Shown: in pieces, positions 17,264 to 26,191 of the stretch
Position numbering within the stretch: the stretch's first letter is position 1
Layout of the letters: each line of letters opens with the position of its first letter
NCBI RefSeq assembly: GCF_003349955.1
Contig: NZ_QLKQ01000012.1
Coordinates: 44,153 to 108,152 of the forward strand
Direction of reading: 5' to 3'
Source of the DNA: Azospirillum brasilense
Lineage (GTDB): Bacteria; Pseudomonadota; Alphaproteobacteria; Azospirillales; Azospirillaceae
DNA length: 64,000 bases
Program-made: the position numbers and the translations under genes
Notes under the pieces: generated by a model
What the model saw: only the letters and a program-made list of their open reading frames with translations
Databases searched by the model: none
What the model was told of the DNA's origin: nothing

Positions 17264-17698
17264 ATGGAACCGACGATCTACCTGTTCTTCAACGGGACCT
17301 GCCTGGAAGCGATGACCCATTACGCCGAAGCCCTCGGCGGCGAGGTCGTCTATGTGTTCCGCAACGGCGACGCCCCGGACGCGGACAGCCGGATGCCCGG
17401 CGGCGATGACCTCGTGATGAACATGATGGTGAAGCTGGGGGCGACCACGGTGATGGCGTCCGACTCGCCGGACAGCATGTACAGCACGCCGCAGGGATTC
17501 CGGGTGCAGATCGCCCCGCCGTCGCTCGCCGAGTTCGACCGCGTCTTCGCCGTGCTGGCGAAGGACGCCCGCGCCGTGGAGATGCCGCCGGGCGAGACCT
17601 TCTGGGCCGAGCGCTTCGCCATGGTCACCGACCGCTTCGGCACGCCCTGGATGCTCAACCACACCGGCGCGAAGTGCCCGGACGCGGCGGCGTCCTGA
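17264..17698 (+). CDS. PhnB-like VOC-superfamily protein
   Basis: The 144-residue vicinal-oxygen-chelate protein of the PhnB type has YLFFNGTCLEAMTHYAEALGGEVVY, an MPPGETFWAERFAMVTDRFGTPWMLNH end and two paired beta-alpha-beta-beta-beta units. Despite the name, these are not known to act in phosphonate cleavage; they probably bind small molecules. A GGGAGG lies just upstream. Third gene of the TetR-led operon. Confidence 0.88.
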   Translation: MEPTIYLFFNGTCLEAMTHYAEALGGEVVYVFRNGDAPDADSRMPGGDDLVMNMMVKLGATTVMASDSPDSMYSTPQGFRVQIAPPSLAEFDRVFAVLAKDARAVEMPPGETFWAERFAMVTDRFGTPWMLNHTGAKCPDAAAS

Positions 17699-17739
17699 CG
17701 GACGGGGCCGAAGCTTCATACAAACAAGGGAGGAAGGGC

Positions 17740-18105
17740 ATGGCTTACATCGACGGCTTCGTCATCGCGGTGCCGACGGCCAACAAGCAGGCCTTCATCG
17801 ACCACGCCAACAAGATCGACGTTCTGTTCAAGGAGCTTGGCGCGACGCGCATCATCGAATGCTGGGGCGACGATGTGCCCAACGGCAAGCTCACCGATTT
17901 CCGCCGGGCGGTGCAGGCGACGGAGGACGAGACGGTCGCCTTCTCCTGGATCGAATGGCCGGACAAGGCGACGCGGGACGCCGGGATGGGGCGGATCGAG
18001 GAGCTGATGAAGACCGACGAGCGGTTCAGCCCAGAGAACAACCCGATGCCCTTCGATGGCAAGCGGATGATCTTCGGCGGCTTCACGCCGGTCGTCGAGA
18101 TTTGA
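17740..18105 (+). CDS. DUF1428-family protein
   Basis: The 121-residue protein begins MAYIDGFVIAVPTANKQ and contains IECWGDDVPNGKLTDF and FSWIEWPDKATRDAGMGR, which are diagnostic of DUF1428 (E. coli YbaA-like), a ferredoxin-like dimeric alpha-beta barrel fold. Biochemical function is unknown. Start taken at the ATG preceded by AGGGAGGAAGG; an upstream in-frame ATG lacks similarity. It is the last gene of the TetR operon, and the same set of small proteins often travels together. Confidence 0.9.
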   Translation: MAYIDGFVIAVPTANKQAFIDHANKIDVLFKELGATRIIECWGDDVPNGKLTDFRRAVQATEDETVAFSWIEWPDKATRDAGMGRIEELMKTDERFSPENNPMPFDGKRMIFGGFTPVVEI

Positions 18106-18114
18106 GCGGGCGCG

Positions 18115-18999
18115 TCAGGAGCCGGTGAGCGCGCCGGCTTCGCTGTTTGAAAGACCGAGGTCCGCGGCGGCGTTGCGCATCAGCGCCGCCGCGTCCCGCT
18201 CCCTCATGCGCCGGTACCCGGCCTCGGCCAGCGCCGCCCGCCGCGCATCGTCGGCGACCAGCGCGCAGGCGGCCTCGACCAGCCCGTCGTAGGGGGCGAA
18301 GGCCATGGCGTCCAGCAGGTCGGGGTCGATCTCGGTGCCGGGGTGGCGCTCGGCCAGCACCGCCTTGCGGTTCGACAGCAGGTGCGAGACGCGGACGATT
18401 TCGAAGATGCCCGCCTCGTGGTAATGCAGGTTCAGCACCAGCTTGGCGTCGGCGACGAAGCGGTCGCGCAGTTCGCCGTAATAATGCTGGAGGCCGACCA
18501 CGGTCAGGCCGCGCTCGCCCAGCGCGTCGAGGATCGCGCGGCGGCGCGGGTTCACGGCGCCGTAGAACAGCACGTCGATGCCGGGGGAGGGGCTGTTCGG
18601 GATGCGGGTCATCTCGTCCACATGCCCGATGGGGACGTGGCGCGCCCGGATGCCCTGGCCGGCCAGATCGGCGATGTTGCGCGGGCTGTAGTCCCACACC
18701 CGGCAGCGGCGCAGCAGGTCCAGATAATGGGCGTTGCGCGGGTGGAGCGTGGCGATCTGCTCCAGATTGTAGAGGATGGTGCCGCTGGGCAGCCGGTCGC
18801 CTTCCTCCGGCGACAGATCGTGCCCGCCCAGGACGATGGCGCGGCGTCGGCGGCCGACGCGGTTCCACACGATCTCCGCGTCGATGCCCAGGCGGCGCAG
18901 CGCGAAGCGCAGGGTTTCCGCGACCTCTGAAAAGACGCTGGCCCCGGCGTCGCCCAGACCGTTCTTCTTGATGATGACGATGTCGATCCCGCCGGCCAT
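18115..18999 (-). CDS. glycosyltransferase-like protein (GT-B type)
   Basis: The 294-residue protein has a central DVLFYGAVNPRRRAILDAL block and AKLVLNLHYHEAGIFEIVRVSHLLSNRKAVLAE near residues 185-220, the usual C-terminal donor-domain pattern of GT-B enzymes. It lacks the full N-terminal Rossmann domain of classical GT1/GT4 enzymes. It is isolated from the other glycosyltransferases and converges on the DUF1428 gene, ending ten bases from it. It may act on cell-surface glycans; the substrate is unknown. Confidence 0.7.
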   Translation of the reverse strand: MAGGIDIVIIKKNGLGDAGASVFSEVAETLRFALRRLGIDAEIVWNRVGRRRRAIVLGGHDLSPEEGDRLPSGTILYNLEQIATLHPRNAHYLDLLRRCRVWDYSPRNIADLAGQGIRARHVPIGHVDEMTRIPNSPSPGIDVLFYGAVNPRRRAILDALGERGLTVVGLQHYYGELRDRFVADAKLVLNLHYHEAGIFEIVRVSHLLSNRKAVLAERHPGTEIDPDLLDAMAFAPYDGLVEAACALVADDARRAALAEAGYRRMRERDAAALMRNAAADLGLSNSEAGALTGS

Positions 19000-19054
19000 G
19001 GGCTTGCCCCTCCGCTCCGCGCCCTTATCCTAAAGCGGGAGCGGGCGGGCGCAC

Positions 19055-19089
19055 AAAAAGAAACCCTCCTTCCCATGTGGGAAGGAGGG
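19055..19089 (-). terminator. terminator of the gabT transcript
   Basis: The perfect 11-bp arms CCCTCCTTCCC (19064-19074) and GGGAAGGAGGG (19079-19089) with loop ATGT are followed, reading leftward, by a T-rich tract (complement of AAAAAGAAA at 19055-19063). It lies about 40 bases past the gabT stop. Confidence 0.88.
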
Positions 19090-19130
19090 CGTGCAGTCTG
19101 GGGACTTCGCTGAAAAACCGGGTCGCAGCG

Positions 19131-20417
19131 TCAGGCTGAGACCAGCTCCTCCAGGGAGCGCTCGATGATGTCCAGCCCCTCGTCCACCAGCGCGTCCGAC
19201 GCGGTCAGCGGAACCAGGATGCGGATCACGTTGCCGTAAGTGCCGCAGGACAGCAGGACGAGGCCCTTCTCCGCCGCCTTGGCGACCAGCGCCTTGGTCA
19301 GCTCCGGCGCCGGCTCCTTGGTGCCGCGGTCCTTCACCAGCTCCATGGCGATCATGCCGCCCAGGTTGCGCACGTCGCCGATCACCGACAGCGTGTTGCG
19401 CTGGGCCATGGTGCGGAAGCGGCCGGCGATGCGCTCGCCCAGGTCGTTGGAGCGCTGGATCAGCTTCTCCTCCTCGATGACGTCCAGCACGGCCAGCGCC
19501 GCGGTGGTCGCCAACGGGCTGCCGGCGTAGGTGCCGCCGATGCCGCCGGGGATCGGGGCGTCCATGATCTCCGCCTTGCCGGTGACCGCCGACAGCGGGA
19601 AACCGCCGGCCAGGCTCTTCGCCATGGTCATCAGGTCGGGCTCGACGCCGGAATGCTCGATGGCGAACATCTTGCCGGTGCGGGCGAAGCCGGTCTGGAT
19701 CTCGTCGATGATCAGCAGGATGCCGTTGTCGTCGCAGATCTTGCGCAGGGCCTGCAGGAACTCCGGCGGGGCGATGTTGAAGCCGCCCTCACCCTGCACC
19801 GGCTCCACGATGATCGCGGCGACGCGGGTGGCGTCGACGTCCGACTTGAACAGGGACTCCAGCGCCTTCAGGCTGTCCTGGACGCTGACCCCGCGGTAGG
19901 CGTTGGGGAAGGGCGCGTGGTAGACCTCGGCCGGGAAGGGGCCGAAGCCGACCTTGTAGGGAACGACCTTGCCAGTCAGCGCCATCGCCAGCAGCGTGCG
20001 GCCGTGGAAGGCGCCGCTGAAGGCGATCACGCCCGGACGGCCGGTGTGGGCGCGGGCGATCTTCACGGCGTTCTCGACGGCTTCCGCACCGGTGGTGAAG
20101 AAGGCGGTCTTCTTCGGCGTGGAACCCGGAACCAGCGCGTTCAGCCGCTCCGCCAGGGTCACGAAGGACTCGTAGGGCGTGACCATCGCGCAGGTGTGGG
20201 TGAAGCGGTCGAGCTGGGCCTTCACCGCCTCGATGATCTTCGGATGGCGGTGGCCGGTGTTCAGCACCGCGATGCCGCCCGCGAAGTCGATGAAGCGGTT
20301 GCCCTCGACGTCCCACAGCTCGGCGTTCTCGGCGCGGTCGACATAGACCGGCATGGCGTTGGCGAGGCCGCGCGGAACGGCGGCGTTGCGACGATCCTGG
20401 AAGGACTGGTTGCTCAT
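19131..20417 (-). CDS. gabT: 4-aminobutyrate aminotransferase
   Basis: This 428-residue class-III PLP transaminase has GGIAVLNTGHRHP, FSGAFHGRT, LIIDEIQTGFARTG and the Schiff-base region MAKSLAGGFPLSAV. GabT converts GABA and 2-oxoglutarate to succinic semialdehyde and glutamate; close homologues also use 5-aminovalerate. It lies 38 bases downstream of gabD and the pair feeds succinate into the TCA cycle. The start at 20417 is where similarity begins; the frame continues far upstream without homology. Confidence 0.94.
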   Translation of the reverse strand: MSNQSFQDRRNAAVPRGLANAMPVYVDRAENAELWDVEGNRFIDFAGGIAVLNTGHRHPKIIEAVKAQLDRFTHTCAMVTPYESFVTLAERLNALVPGSTPKKTAFFTTGAEAVENAVKIARAHTGRPGVIAFSGAFHGRTLLAMALTGKVVPYKVGFGPFPAEVYHAPFPNAYRGVSVQDSLKALESLFKSDVDATRVAAIIVEPVQGEGGFNIAPPEFLQALRKICDDNGILLIIDEIQTGFARTGKMFAIEHSGVEPDLMTMAKSLAGGFPLSAVTGKAEIMDAPIPGGIGGTYAGSPLATTAALAVLDVIEEEKLIQRSNDLGERIAGRFRTMAQRNTLSVIGDVRNLGGMIAMELVKDRGTKEPAPELTKALVAKAAEKGLVLLSCGTYGNVIRILVPLTASDALVDEGLDIIERSLEELVSA

Positions 20418-20455
20418 CTCAAACCCCCGATTGGACCCGATTGGAAAGGATGGCG

Positions 20456-21916
20456 TCAGGCGCCCAGGCCGACGCACAGGTACTTGATCTCCAGGAAGTC
20501 CTCCACACCGTACTTGGAGCCTTCCCGCCCGATGCCCGACTGCTTGATGCCGCCGAACGGCGCGACCTCGGTCGACAGGATGCCTTCGTTGATGCCGACC
20601 ATGCCGTATTCGAGCTGCTCGGCGACGCGCCACACCCGGCCGATGTCCCGGCTGTAGAAATAGGCGGCCAGACCGAACTCGGTGTCGTTGGCCATGCGGA
20701 TGGCGTCGGCCTCGGTCTCGAACTTGAACAGCGGGGCCACCGGGCCGAAGATCTCCTCGCGGGCCACGCGCATCTCGGTGGTGACGCCGGTCAGGATCGT
20801 CGGCTCGAAGAAGGTGCCGCCCAGGCCATGCCGCTTGCCGCCGAGCGCCACCGTGGCGCCCTTGGCCAGCGCGTCGCCCATCAGCTCCTCGACCTTCTCG
20901 ACGGCTTGGCCGTTGATCATCGGGCCCTGGGTGACCCCGGCCTCCATGCCGTTGCCGACGCGGATCTGCTTCACCGCCTCGGCCAGCTTGGCGGCGAAGG
21001 CGTCGTAGACGCCGGCCTGGACCAGCAGGCGGTTGGCGCAGACGCAGGTCTGGCCGGAGTTGCGGTACTTGGACGCCAGCGCACCCTTGACCGCCTCGTC
21101 CAGGTCGGCGTCGTCGAACACGATGAAGGGCGCGTTGCCGCCCAGCTCCAGCGACACCTTCTTCACCGTGTCGGCGGACTGGCGCATCAGGATCTTGCCG
21201 ACCTCGGTCGAGCCGGTGAAGGACAGCTTGCGCACGATCGGGCTGGCGGTCAGCTCGCCGCCGATGGCGACCGGGTCGGACCCGGTGACGATGTTAAACA
21301 CCCCCGCCGGAACGCCGGCGCGCTCGGCCAGCTCGGCCAGCGCCAGGGCGGACAGCGGGGTGTCCTCGGCCGGCTTGACGACGATGGTGCAGCCGGCGGC
21401 CAGCGCCGGGCCGACCTTGCGGGTGATCATCGCGTTGGGGAAGTTCCACGGGGTGATCGCCGCGACGACGCCGATCGGCTCCTTCAGGACGACGATGCGC
21501 TTGTTGCCGGCGAAGCTTGGAATCACGTCGCCGTAGACCCGCTTGCCCTCCTCGGCGAACCACTCGATGAAGCTGGCGCCGTAGGCGACCTCGCCGCGGG
21601 CCTCGGCCAGCGGCTTGCCCTGCTCCAGGGTCATCAGGACGGCCAGATCCTCCTGCGCCGCCATGATCAGCTCGAACCACCGGCGCAGGATGGCCGCGCG
21701 CTCCTTCGCGGTCTTGGCGCGCCAGGCGGGCAGGGCGGCGTCGGCGGCGTTGATGGCCTGCCGCGTCTCTTCCCCGCCGACGTCGGCGACCCGGGCCAGC
21801 TCCTCGCCCGTCGCCGGGTTGGTCACCGCGAAGGTCTTGCCGGAGAAGGCGTCGCGCCACGCGCCGTTCACATAGGCTTGCGTCCGAAGAAGGCTCTGGT
21901 CGTTCAGCGACAGCAT
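20456..21916 (-). CDS. gabD: succinate-semialdehyde dehydrogenase (NADP-type)
   Basis: The 486-residue aldehyde dehydrogenase has PWNFPNAMITRKVGPALAAG, FTGSTEVGKI, the general-base ELGGNAPFIVFDDAD and the catalytic-Cys segment NSGQTCVCANR as RNSGQTCVCANR. It oxidises succinic semialdehyde to succinate. Close homologues also oxidise glutarate semialdehyde. First gene of the gabD-gabT operon, divergent from an XRE-cupin regulator, with an 18-bp palindrome upstream. Confidence 0.94.
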   Translation of the reverse strand: MLSLNDQSLLRTQAYVNGAWRDAFSGKTFAVTNPATGEELARVADVGGEETRQAINAADAALPAWRAKTAKERAAILRRWFELIMAAQEDLAVLMTLEQGKPLAEARGEVAYGASFIEWFAEEGKRVYGDVIPSFAGNKRIVVLKEPIGVVAAITPWNFPNAMITRKVGPALAAGCTIVVKPAEDTPLSALALAELAERAGVPAGVFNIVTGSDPVAIGGELTASPIVRKLSFTGSTEVGKILMRQSADTVKKVSLELGGNAPFIVFDDADLDEAVKGALASKYRNSGQTCVCANRLLVQAGVYDAFAAKLAEAVKQIRVGNGMEAGVTQGPMINGQAVEKVEELMGDALAKGATVALGGKRHGLGGTFFEPTILTGVTTEMRVAREEIFGPVAPLFKFETEADAIRMANDTEFGLAAYFYSRDIGRVWRVAEQLEYGMVGINEGILSTEVAPFGGIKQSGIGREGSKYGVEDFLEIKYLCVGLGA

Positions 21917-21957
21917 GGGAATCAGCCTCGATTTGCGATGTGAAGGGAGCGTACCCA

Positions 21958-21975
21958 TGTTTAATAAATTAAACA
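21958..21975. promoter_or_regulatory. 18-bp palindromic operator upstream of gabD
   Basis: TGTTTAAT-AA-ATTAAACA is a perfect AT-rich palindrome in the gabD/XRE-cupin intergenic region, 41 bases before gabD. Its core GTTTAATAAATT is repeated upstream of the ABC importer at 27396. It is the likely binding site of the adjacent XRE-cupin regulator. Confidence 0.7.
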
Positions 21976-22056
21976 ACCCTAATCGGGTGTTGAGTTTTTG
22001 ATGACGCACACACGCGAATCCGGTATGCCTTCCGGTCAGGAGCGAGGAACCGATCC

Positions 22057-22641
22057 ATGGACATGGACGCTGTCGATTTCAACGTGGGCGCGCGCCTCAA
22101 GCAGGTTCGCGAAGCGCACGCCCTGTCCCAGCGCCAGTTGGCGCAACGGGCGGGCGTGACCAACGGCACCATCTCGCTTATCGAACAGAATCGGTGCAGC
22201 CCGTCTGTCTCCTCGCTGCGCAAGGTGCTCCAGGGCATTCCGATGACCCTGGCGGAGTTCTTCTCTTCCGACGACCTGCCGCCGCGCGAGCAGATCTTCT
22301 TCAAGGGCGGCGATCTGGTCGAGCTGACCGGGCTGGTGAAGAGCCGGGTCGGCTCCATCTCCTTCCGGCAGGTGGGCGACCTGCGCGGCCGCAACCTCCA
22401 GGTGCTGCACGAGAAATACGCCCCTGGCGCCGACACCGGCGGCCGCACCATGCTCCAGCATGAATCGGAGGAGGGCGGCATCGTCATCAAGGGCCGGATC
22501 GAGCTGACGGTCGGCGACCGCAAGGAAATCCTCGGCCCCGGCGACGCCTATCTGTTCGACAGCCGCATCCCGCACCGCTTCCGCAACCTCGGCGACGAGG
22601 AATGCGAAATCATCAGCGCCTGCACCCCGCCGTACCTGTAA
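22057..22641 (+). CDS. XRE-cupin transcriptional regulator (PuuR-like)
   Basis: The 194-residue protein has an N-terminal lambda-type helix-turn-helix (ARLKQVREAHALSQRQLAQRAGVTNGTISLIEQ, about 11-44) and a C-terminal cupin (about 115-190, ending GDAYLFDSRIPHRFRNLG). PuuR-type proteins repress putrescine/GABA catabolism and respond to the polyamine. It is divergent from gabDT and just beyond it lies a polyamine-type ABC importer, so it probably controls both. The ligand is inferred from context. Confidence 0.9.
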   Translation: MDMDAVDFNVGARLKQVREAHALSQRQLAQRAGVTNGTISLIEQNRCSPSVSSLRKVLQGIPMTLAEFFSSDDLPPREQIFFKGGDLVELTGLVKSRVGSISFRQVGDLRGRNLQVLHEKYAPGADTGGRTMLQHESEEGGIVIKGRIELTVGDRKEILGPGDAYLFDSRIPHRFRNLGDEECEIISACTPPYL

Positions 22642-22643
22642 TT

Positions 22644-22760
22644 CCCTCTCCCCTCTGGGGAGAGGGTTAGGGTGAGGGGGATGTGCTTTTGCCGAACCTG
22701 CCGCCACGCGCAACCCCCTCACCGGCCCTACGGGCCACCCTCTCCCCAGAGGGGAGAGGG
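22644..22760. repeat. dispersed palindromic repeat, family 1, copy B
   Basis: A 117-bp copy in reverse orientation relative to copy A: the GGTGAGGGGG part comes before the GGCCCTACGGGCC part. It lies only three bases after the XRE-cupin stop and between convergent genes, so it may serve as a bidirectional terminator. Confidence 0.9.
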
Positions 22761-22790
22761 CTGAATCAGCCAGAACATATGAAATGAGGC

Positions 22791-23621
22791 TCAGCGCAGG
22801 TTGCCCTTCAGCCGCTCGTTGCGGCGCCGCAGCGCCTCCAGCGTGGCGAGCAGGATGACCGAGATGGTCGTCAGGATCACCGCCGCCGCCGTGATGGTCG
22901 GGCTGATGTTCTCGCGGATGCCGCTGAACATCTCACGCGGCAGTGTGCGCTGCTCCGGACCCGCCATGAACAGCACCACCACCACCTCGTCGAAGCTGGT
23001 GGCGAAGGCGAACAGGGCGCCCGAGGCCAGACCCGGCAGGATCAGCGGCAGGATCACCCGGCGGAAGGCGTAGATCGGCGAGGCGCCGAGCGAGGCCGCG
23101 GCCCGCGCCAGATTCATGTCGAAGCTCTGCAGCGTCGCGCTGACCGTGATGACCACGAAGGGCGTGGACAGCGCCGTGTGCGCCAGGATCAGCCCGGCGT
23201 AGCTGCCGGTCAGGCCCAGCGGCGCGAAGAAGAAGTACAGGCCGACCGCGGTGATGACGCCCGGCACGACGACCGGCGACAGCACGATGGCGAGCACCAG
23301 CGGCTTGAACTTGCTCTTCCACTGGGCGAGGCCGAGCGAGGCCAGCGTGCCCAGCACCATCGACAGGATGGTCGAGGCCACCCCGATGATGACGCTGTTC
23401 TTCAGCGACGACACCCAGCGCGGGGAGTTCAGGAAATCCTCATACCAGCGCAGCGAGAAGCCGGGCAGCGGGTAGGTCAGGTAGGAGCCGGAGCTGAAGG
23501 ACAGCGGCATGATCGCCAGGATCGGCGCCATCAGGAAGACCAGCACCAGCGATGCGACGACCACGGTGGTGATCCAGGCGATGCGCTGGCTGGCGGTCCG
23601 GGGGGAATGGTTGTCGCTCAA
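22791..23621 (-). CDS. ABC transporter permease (PotC/YdcV type)
   Basis: A 276-residue inner-membrane protein with six predicted spans and the permease EAA-type loop RAAASLGASPIYAFRRVILPLILPG. It matches the second permease of spermidine/putrescine importers. The start is TTG at 23621, whose TTGA overlaps the stop of the upstream permease, with GGGAGG 10 bases ahead; no other Met precedes the first span. Last gene of the ATPase-SBP-permease-permease operon. Confidence 0.88.
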   Translation of the reverse strand: MSDNHSPRTASQRIAWITTVVVASLVLVFLMAPILAIMPLSFSSGSYLTYPLPGFSLRWYEDFLNSPRWVSSLKNSVIIGVASTILSMVLGTLASLGLAQWKSKFKPLVLAIVLSPVVVPGVITAVGLYFFFAPLGLTGSYAGLILAHTALSTPFVVITVSATLQSFDMNLARAAASLGASPIYAFRRVILPLILPGLASGALFAFATSFDEVVVVLFMAGPEQRTLPREMFSGIRENISPTITAAAVILTTISVILLATLEALRRRNERLKGNLR

Positions 23622-24880
23622 TTCTTCATCCCTCCCGTGACCTGCTGGCCGTGGACCAGCTTTCCATAGACGACGGCGAGCAGCAGCGTGGCGAGCAGAA
23701 GCACCGCGCCCAGCGCCGAAGCCAGACCCCAGTTGACGGTTTCCGTCGTGTAGAAGGCGATGAAGTAGCTGATCATCTGGTCGGCGGCGCCGCCCACCAG
23801 GGCCGGCGTGATGTAGTAGCCGATGGCCAGGATGAAGACGAGCAGGCTGCCCGCCCCGATGCCGGGCACGGTCTGCGGCAGGTAGATGCGCAGGAAGGCG
23901 GTGACCGGCGAGGCGCCGAGCGACGCCGCGGCCCGCATGTAGGCCGGGGAGATCGACCGCATGCTGCTGTAGAGCGGCAGGATCATGAAGGGCAGCAGCA
24001 CATGGGTCATCGCCACATAGACGCCGAAGCGGTTGTAGATCAGCCGCAGCGGCTCGTCGATCAGGCCGATCCAGCGCAGGCTGTCGTTGACGATGCCCTC
24101 GCTCTGCAGCACGACGATCCAGGCGCAGGTGCGCACCAGAAGCGAGGTCCAGAAGGGCAGCAGCACGAAGATCATCAGCACGTTCGACTGGCCCGTGGGC
24201 AGCGTCGCCAGCATGTAGGCGACCGGGAAGCCCAGGATCAGGCAGAGGACCGTCACGCCCAGGCTGATGGTGAAGGTGCGCCCGAAGACGTCGCGGTAGA
24301 TTGCCTGCTCCTCGGGGGCGGCGACGATGGCGCCGTCCAGGTTGCGCGTCAGATCCAGCGCGCCCAGCAGGTAGAAGCTGGTGAGCGGCCCGCTGGCGCC
24401 CTTGATCGCCGCCCAGGTGGCCCGTTCGCCCCAGGCCGGGTTGATGCCGATCAGCGTGTCCTTGGCGGTGCCGGGTTCGGGCAGGGCCTTCAGGTTGCGC
24501 GCGGTGCCCGACATGATGGTGCGGAAGCCGTTCAGCGCGTAGTTCAGCCGCTTGGACGCGATGGCGACGGTGCCGGCGTCGCGCGCCGTGCGGATGTCGC
24601 CGGCCAACGCGGCGAAGGCCGGCTCGCCCGGAACGTCCTTGCCGTCCCAGTCGGCCAGGGCCGCGACGGTGTGGGGCATGACCTGACGCACCTCCCAGTC
24701 GTCGACCGACCGCCAGAGCATGCCGGCGATGGGACCGAGGAAGGTGAACAGCAGGAAGAGGAGGAGCGGCAGGATCAGCGCCAGGGCCTTGAGCCGGCGC
24801 GTCCGCTCCGCCCGTTTCAGGCGGCGCTTGAGAGGCACCTCGGACGACGCATCGGCGCCGGCGACGAACGCGGCTGTCAT
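23618..24880 (-). CDS. ABC transporter permease (PotB/YdcU type)
   Basis: This is a 420-residue permease with a basic N-terminus, a first span near 35-55, and a long periplasmic insert (about 70-195) before the core spans. The EAA-type loop is RAAASLGASPVTAFLRIYLPQTVPG. The insert makes it longer than typical PotB proteins (about 280-300 residues), as in the putrescine/GABA-associated subgroup. It forms a heterodimer with the next permease. A GC-rich repeat separates it from the binding-protein gene. Confidence 0.88.
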   Translation of the reverse strand: MTAAFVAGADASSEVPLKRRLKRAERTRRLKALALILPLLLFLLFTFLGPIAGMLWRSVDDWEVRQVMPHTVAALADWDGKDVPGEPAFAALAGDIRTARDAGTVAIASKRLNYALNGFRTIMSGTARNLKALPEPGTAKDTLIGINPAWGERATWAAIKGASGPLTSFYLLGALDLTRNLDGAIVAAPEEQAIYRDVFGRTFTISLGVTVLCLILGFPVAYMLATLPTGQSNVLMIFVLLPFWTSLLVRTCAWIVVLQSEGIVNDSLRWIGLIDEPLRLIYNRFGVYVAMTHVLLPFMILPLYSSMRSISPAYMRAAASLGASPVTAFLRIYLPQTVPGIGAGSLLVFILAIGYYITPALVGGAADQMISYFIAFYTTETVNWGLASALGAVLLLATLLLAVVYGKLVHGQQVTGGMKN

Positions 24881-24932
24881 GGGCGGCCTATTTCGAAAAT
24901 GCGGTAGATGATGTGTGCGGGGTGGTCGAGGT

Positions 24933-25021
24933 GGGCCCCCTCCCTAACCCTCCCCCGCTTCGCAGGGGAGGGGACCAATCTCCCTCCCCTGCGAAGCGGG
25001 GGAGGGCCGGGGTGGGGGCCC
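24933..25021. repeat. dispersed palindromic repeat, family 2, copy A
   Basis: Perfect 25-bp inverted arms at 24948-24972 and 24982-25006 are built on CCCCCGCTTCGCAGGGG, flanked by GGGCCCCC and GGGGGCCC. The element sits inside the ABC operon between binding-protein and permease genes, where a hairpin could stabilise the upstream binding-protein mRNA. A related copy is at 63904. Confidence 0.9.
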
Positions 25022-25049
25022 GTCGCAACCACTCAAGTACGGGAGCGGC

Positions 25050-26096
25050 TTACTTCGCCGCCCACTTGTTGAAGCGCTCGGTCAGGCGGTCGATGTTCTC
25101 CAGCCAGAAGGGAACGCTGATCTCGACCGCGTTCTTCATGTTCTCCGGAGCGGTCGGCAGGTCCGTCAGAACCGCCGGGGCCAGCTTGGACGGGGCGTCC
25201 TTGTTGGAGGTGCCGTAGGCGATGTTCTCGGACAGCTTCGCCTGGTTCTCCGCCTTGCCGACGAAGTCGAGGAACTTGTAGGCGGCCTCCTTGTTCGGGC
25301 TGCCCTTCAGGATCACCCAGCTGTCGATGGTGTAGAGCGCGCCGTTCCACACCATGCCGAAGTTCTTCTTCTCGGCCTTGTTGGCGGCGTCGATGCGGCC
25401 GTTGTAGACGGACGTCATCGCCACCTCGCCCGAGGCCAGGAGCTGCGGCGGCTGAGCGCCGGCCTTCCACCAGACGATGTCGTTCTTGATGGTGTCCAGC
25501 TTCTTGAAGGCGCGCTCCAGGCCCTCTTCGGTGCCCAGGACCTTGTAGACGTCCTTCGGCGCGACGCCGTCGGCCATCAGGGCGATCTCAAGGGTGGTCT
25601 TGGCGCCCTGGCGCAGGCCGCGCTTGCCCGGATACTTGGTGGTGTCGAAGAAGTCGGCCCAGCTCTTCGGCGCGTCCTTCAGCTTGTCCTTGTCGTAGCC
25701 GAGCACGAAGTCGTAAACGATCGCGCCGACGCCGCAGGCATCGACGGTCTGCGGCAGGTAGGCCTGCTCACCGCCGATCCGGCTGAACTCCATCGTCTCG
25801 AACAGGCCCTCTTCGCAACCGACGGCCAGCTCCTCGCTCTCCACCTGGACGACGTCCCAGGTCGCCGCACCGCCCTGGACCTTGGCGCGCAGCACGCCGA
25901 TGCCGCCGTCCCAGGACTCGTCGTTCATCGGGGTGCCGGTCTTCTTGAACGGCTCGAAATAGACCTTCTTCTGGGCTTCCTGATAGGCGCCGCCCCAGGA
26001 CACGACCGTCAGGTCGCGGGCCTGCGCGGCGGTGGCAAGCGCCACACCGGCGGTGAACGTCGCAAGGAACCCAACTGCCACCTTAAGCTTCGACAT
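25050..26096 (-). CDS. polyamine-type ABC substrate-binding protein
   Basis: The 348-residue periplasmic binding protein has a clear signal peptide (MSKLKVAVGFLATFTAGVA..., cleavage after AQA near 25) and the start of the PotD/PotF fold, LTVVSWGGAYQEAQKKVYFEPF. It delivers putrescine, spermidine, GABA or a related cation to the permeases. Start at 26096 is the ATG before the signal peptide. Linkage to gabDT and a PuuR-like regulator suggests putrescine, GABA or 5-aminovalerate. Confidence 0.9.
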   Translation of the reverse strand: MSKLKVAVGFLATFTAGVALATAAQARDLTVVSWGGAYQEAQKKVYFEPFKKTGTPMNDESWDGGIGVLRAKVQGGAATWDVVQVESEELAVGCEEGLFETMEFSRIGGEQAYLPQTVDACGVGAIVYDFVLGYDKDKLKDAPKSWADFFDTTKYPGKRGLRQGAKTTLEIALMADGVAPKDVYKVLGTEEGLERAFKKLDTIKNDIVWWKAGAQPPQLLASGEVAMTSVYNGRIDAANKAEKKNFGMVWNGALYTIDSWVILKGSPNKEAAYKFLDFVGKAENQAKLSENIAYGTSNKDAPSKLAPAVLTDLPTAPENMKNAVEISVPFWLENIDRLTERFNKWAAK

Positions 26097-26191
26097 CGTC
26101 CCCGTTCCTTCATTATGTGTGGTTGCGTCAGGAGGTGGTGCGCGCCCCCGGTCCCCCCTCCCGGAGAGACCGGACGGACGGATGCGGCCGA

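Noticed and set aside
18115..18999. Member of the TetR-led operon
   Set aside because: It is on the opposite strand and converges on the DUF1428 gene.
24933..25021. Rho-independent terminator
   Set aside because: Stems are strong but no T-run follows on either strand; treated as a dispersed repeat.
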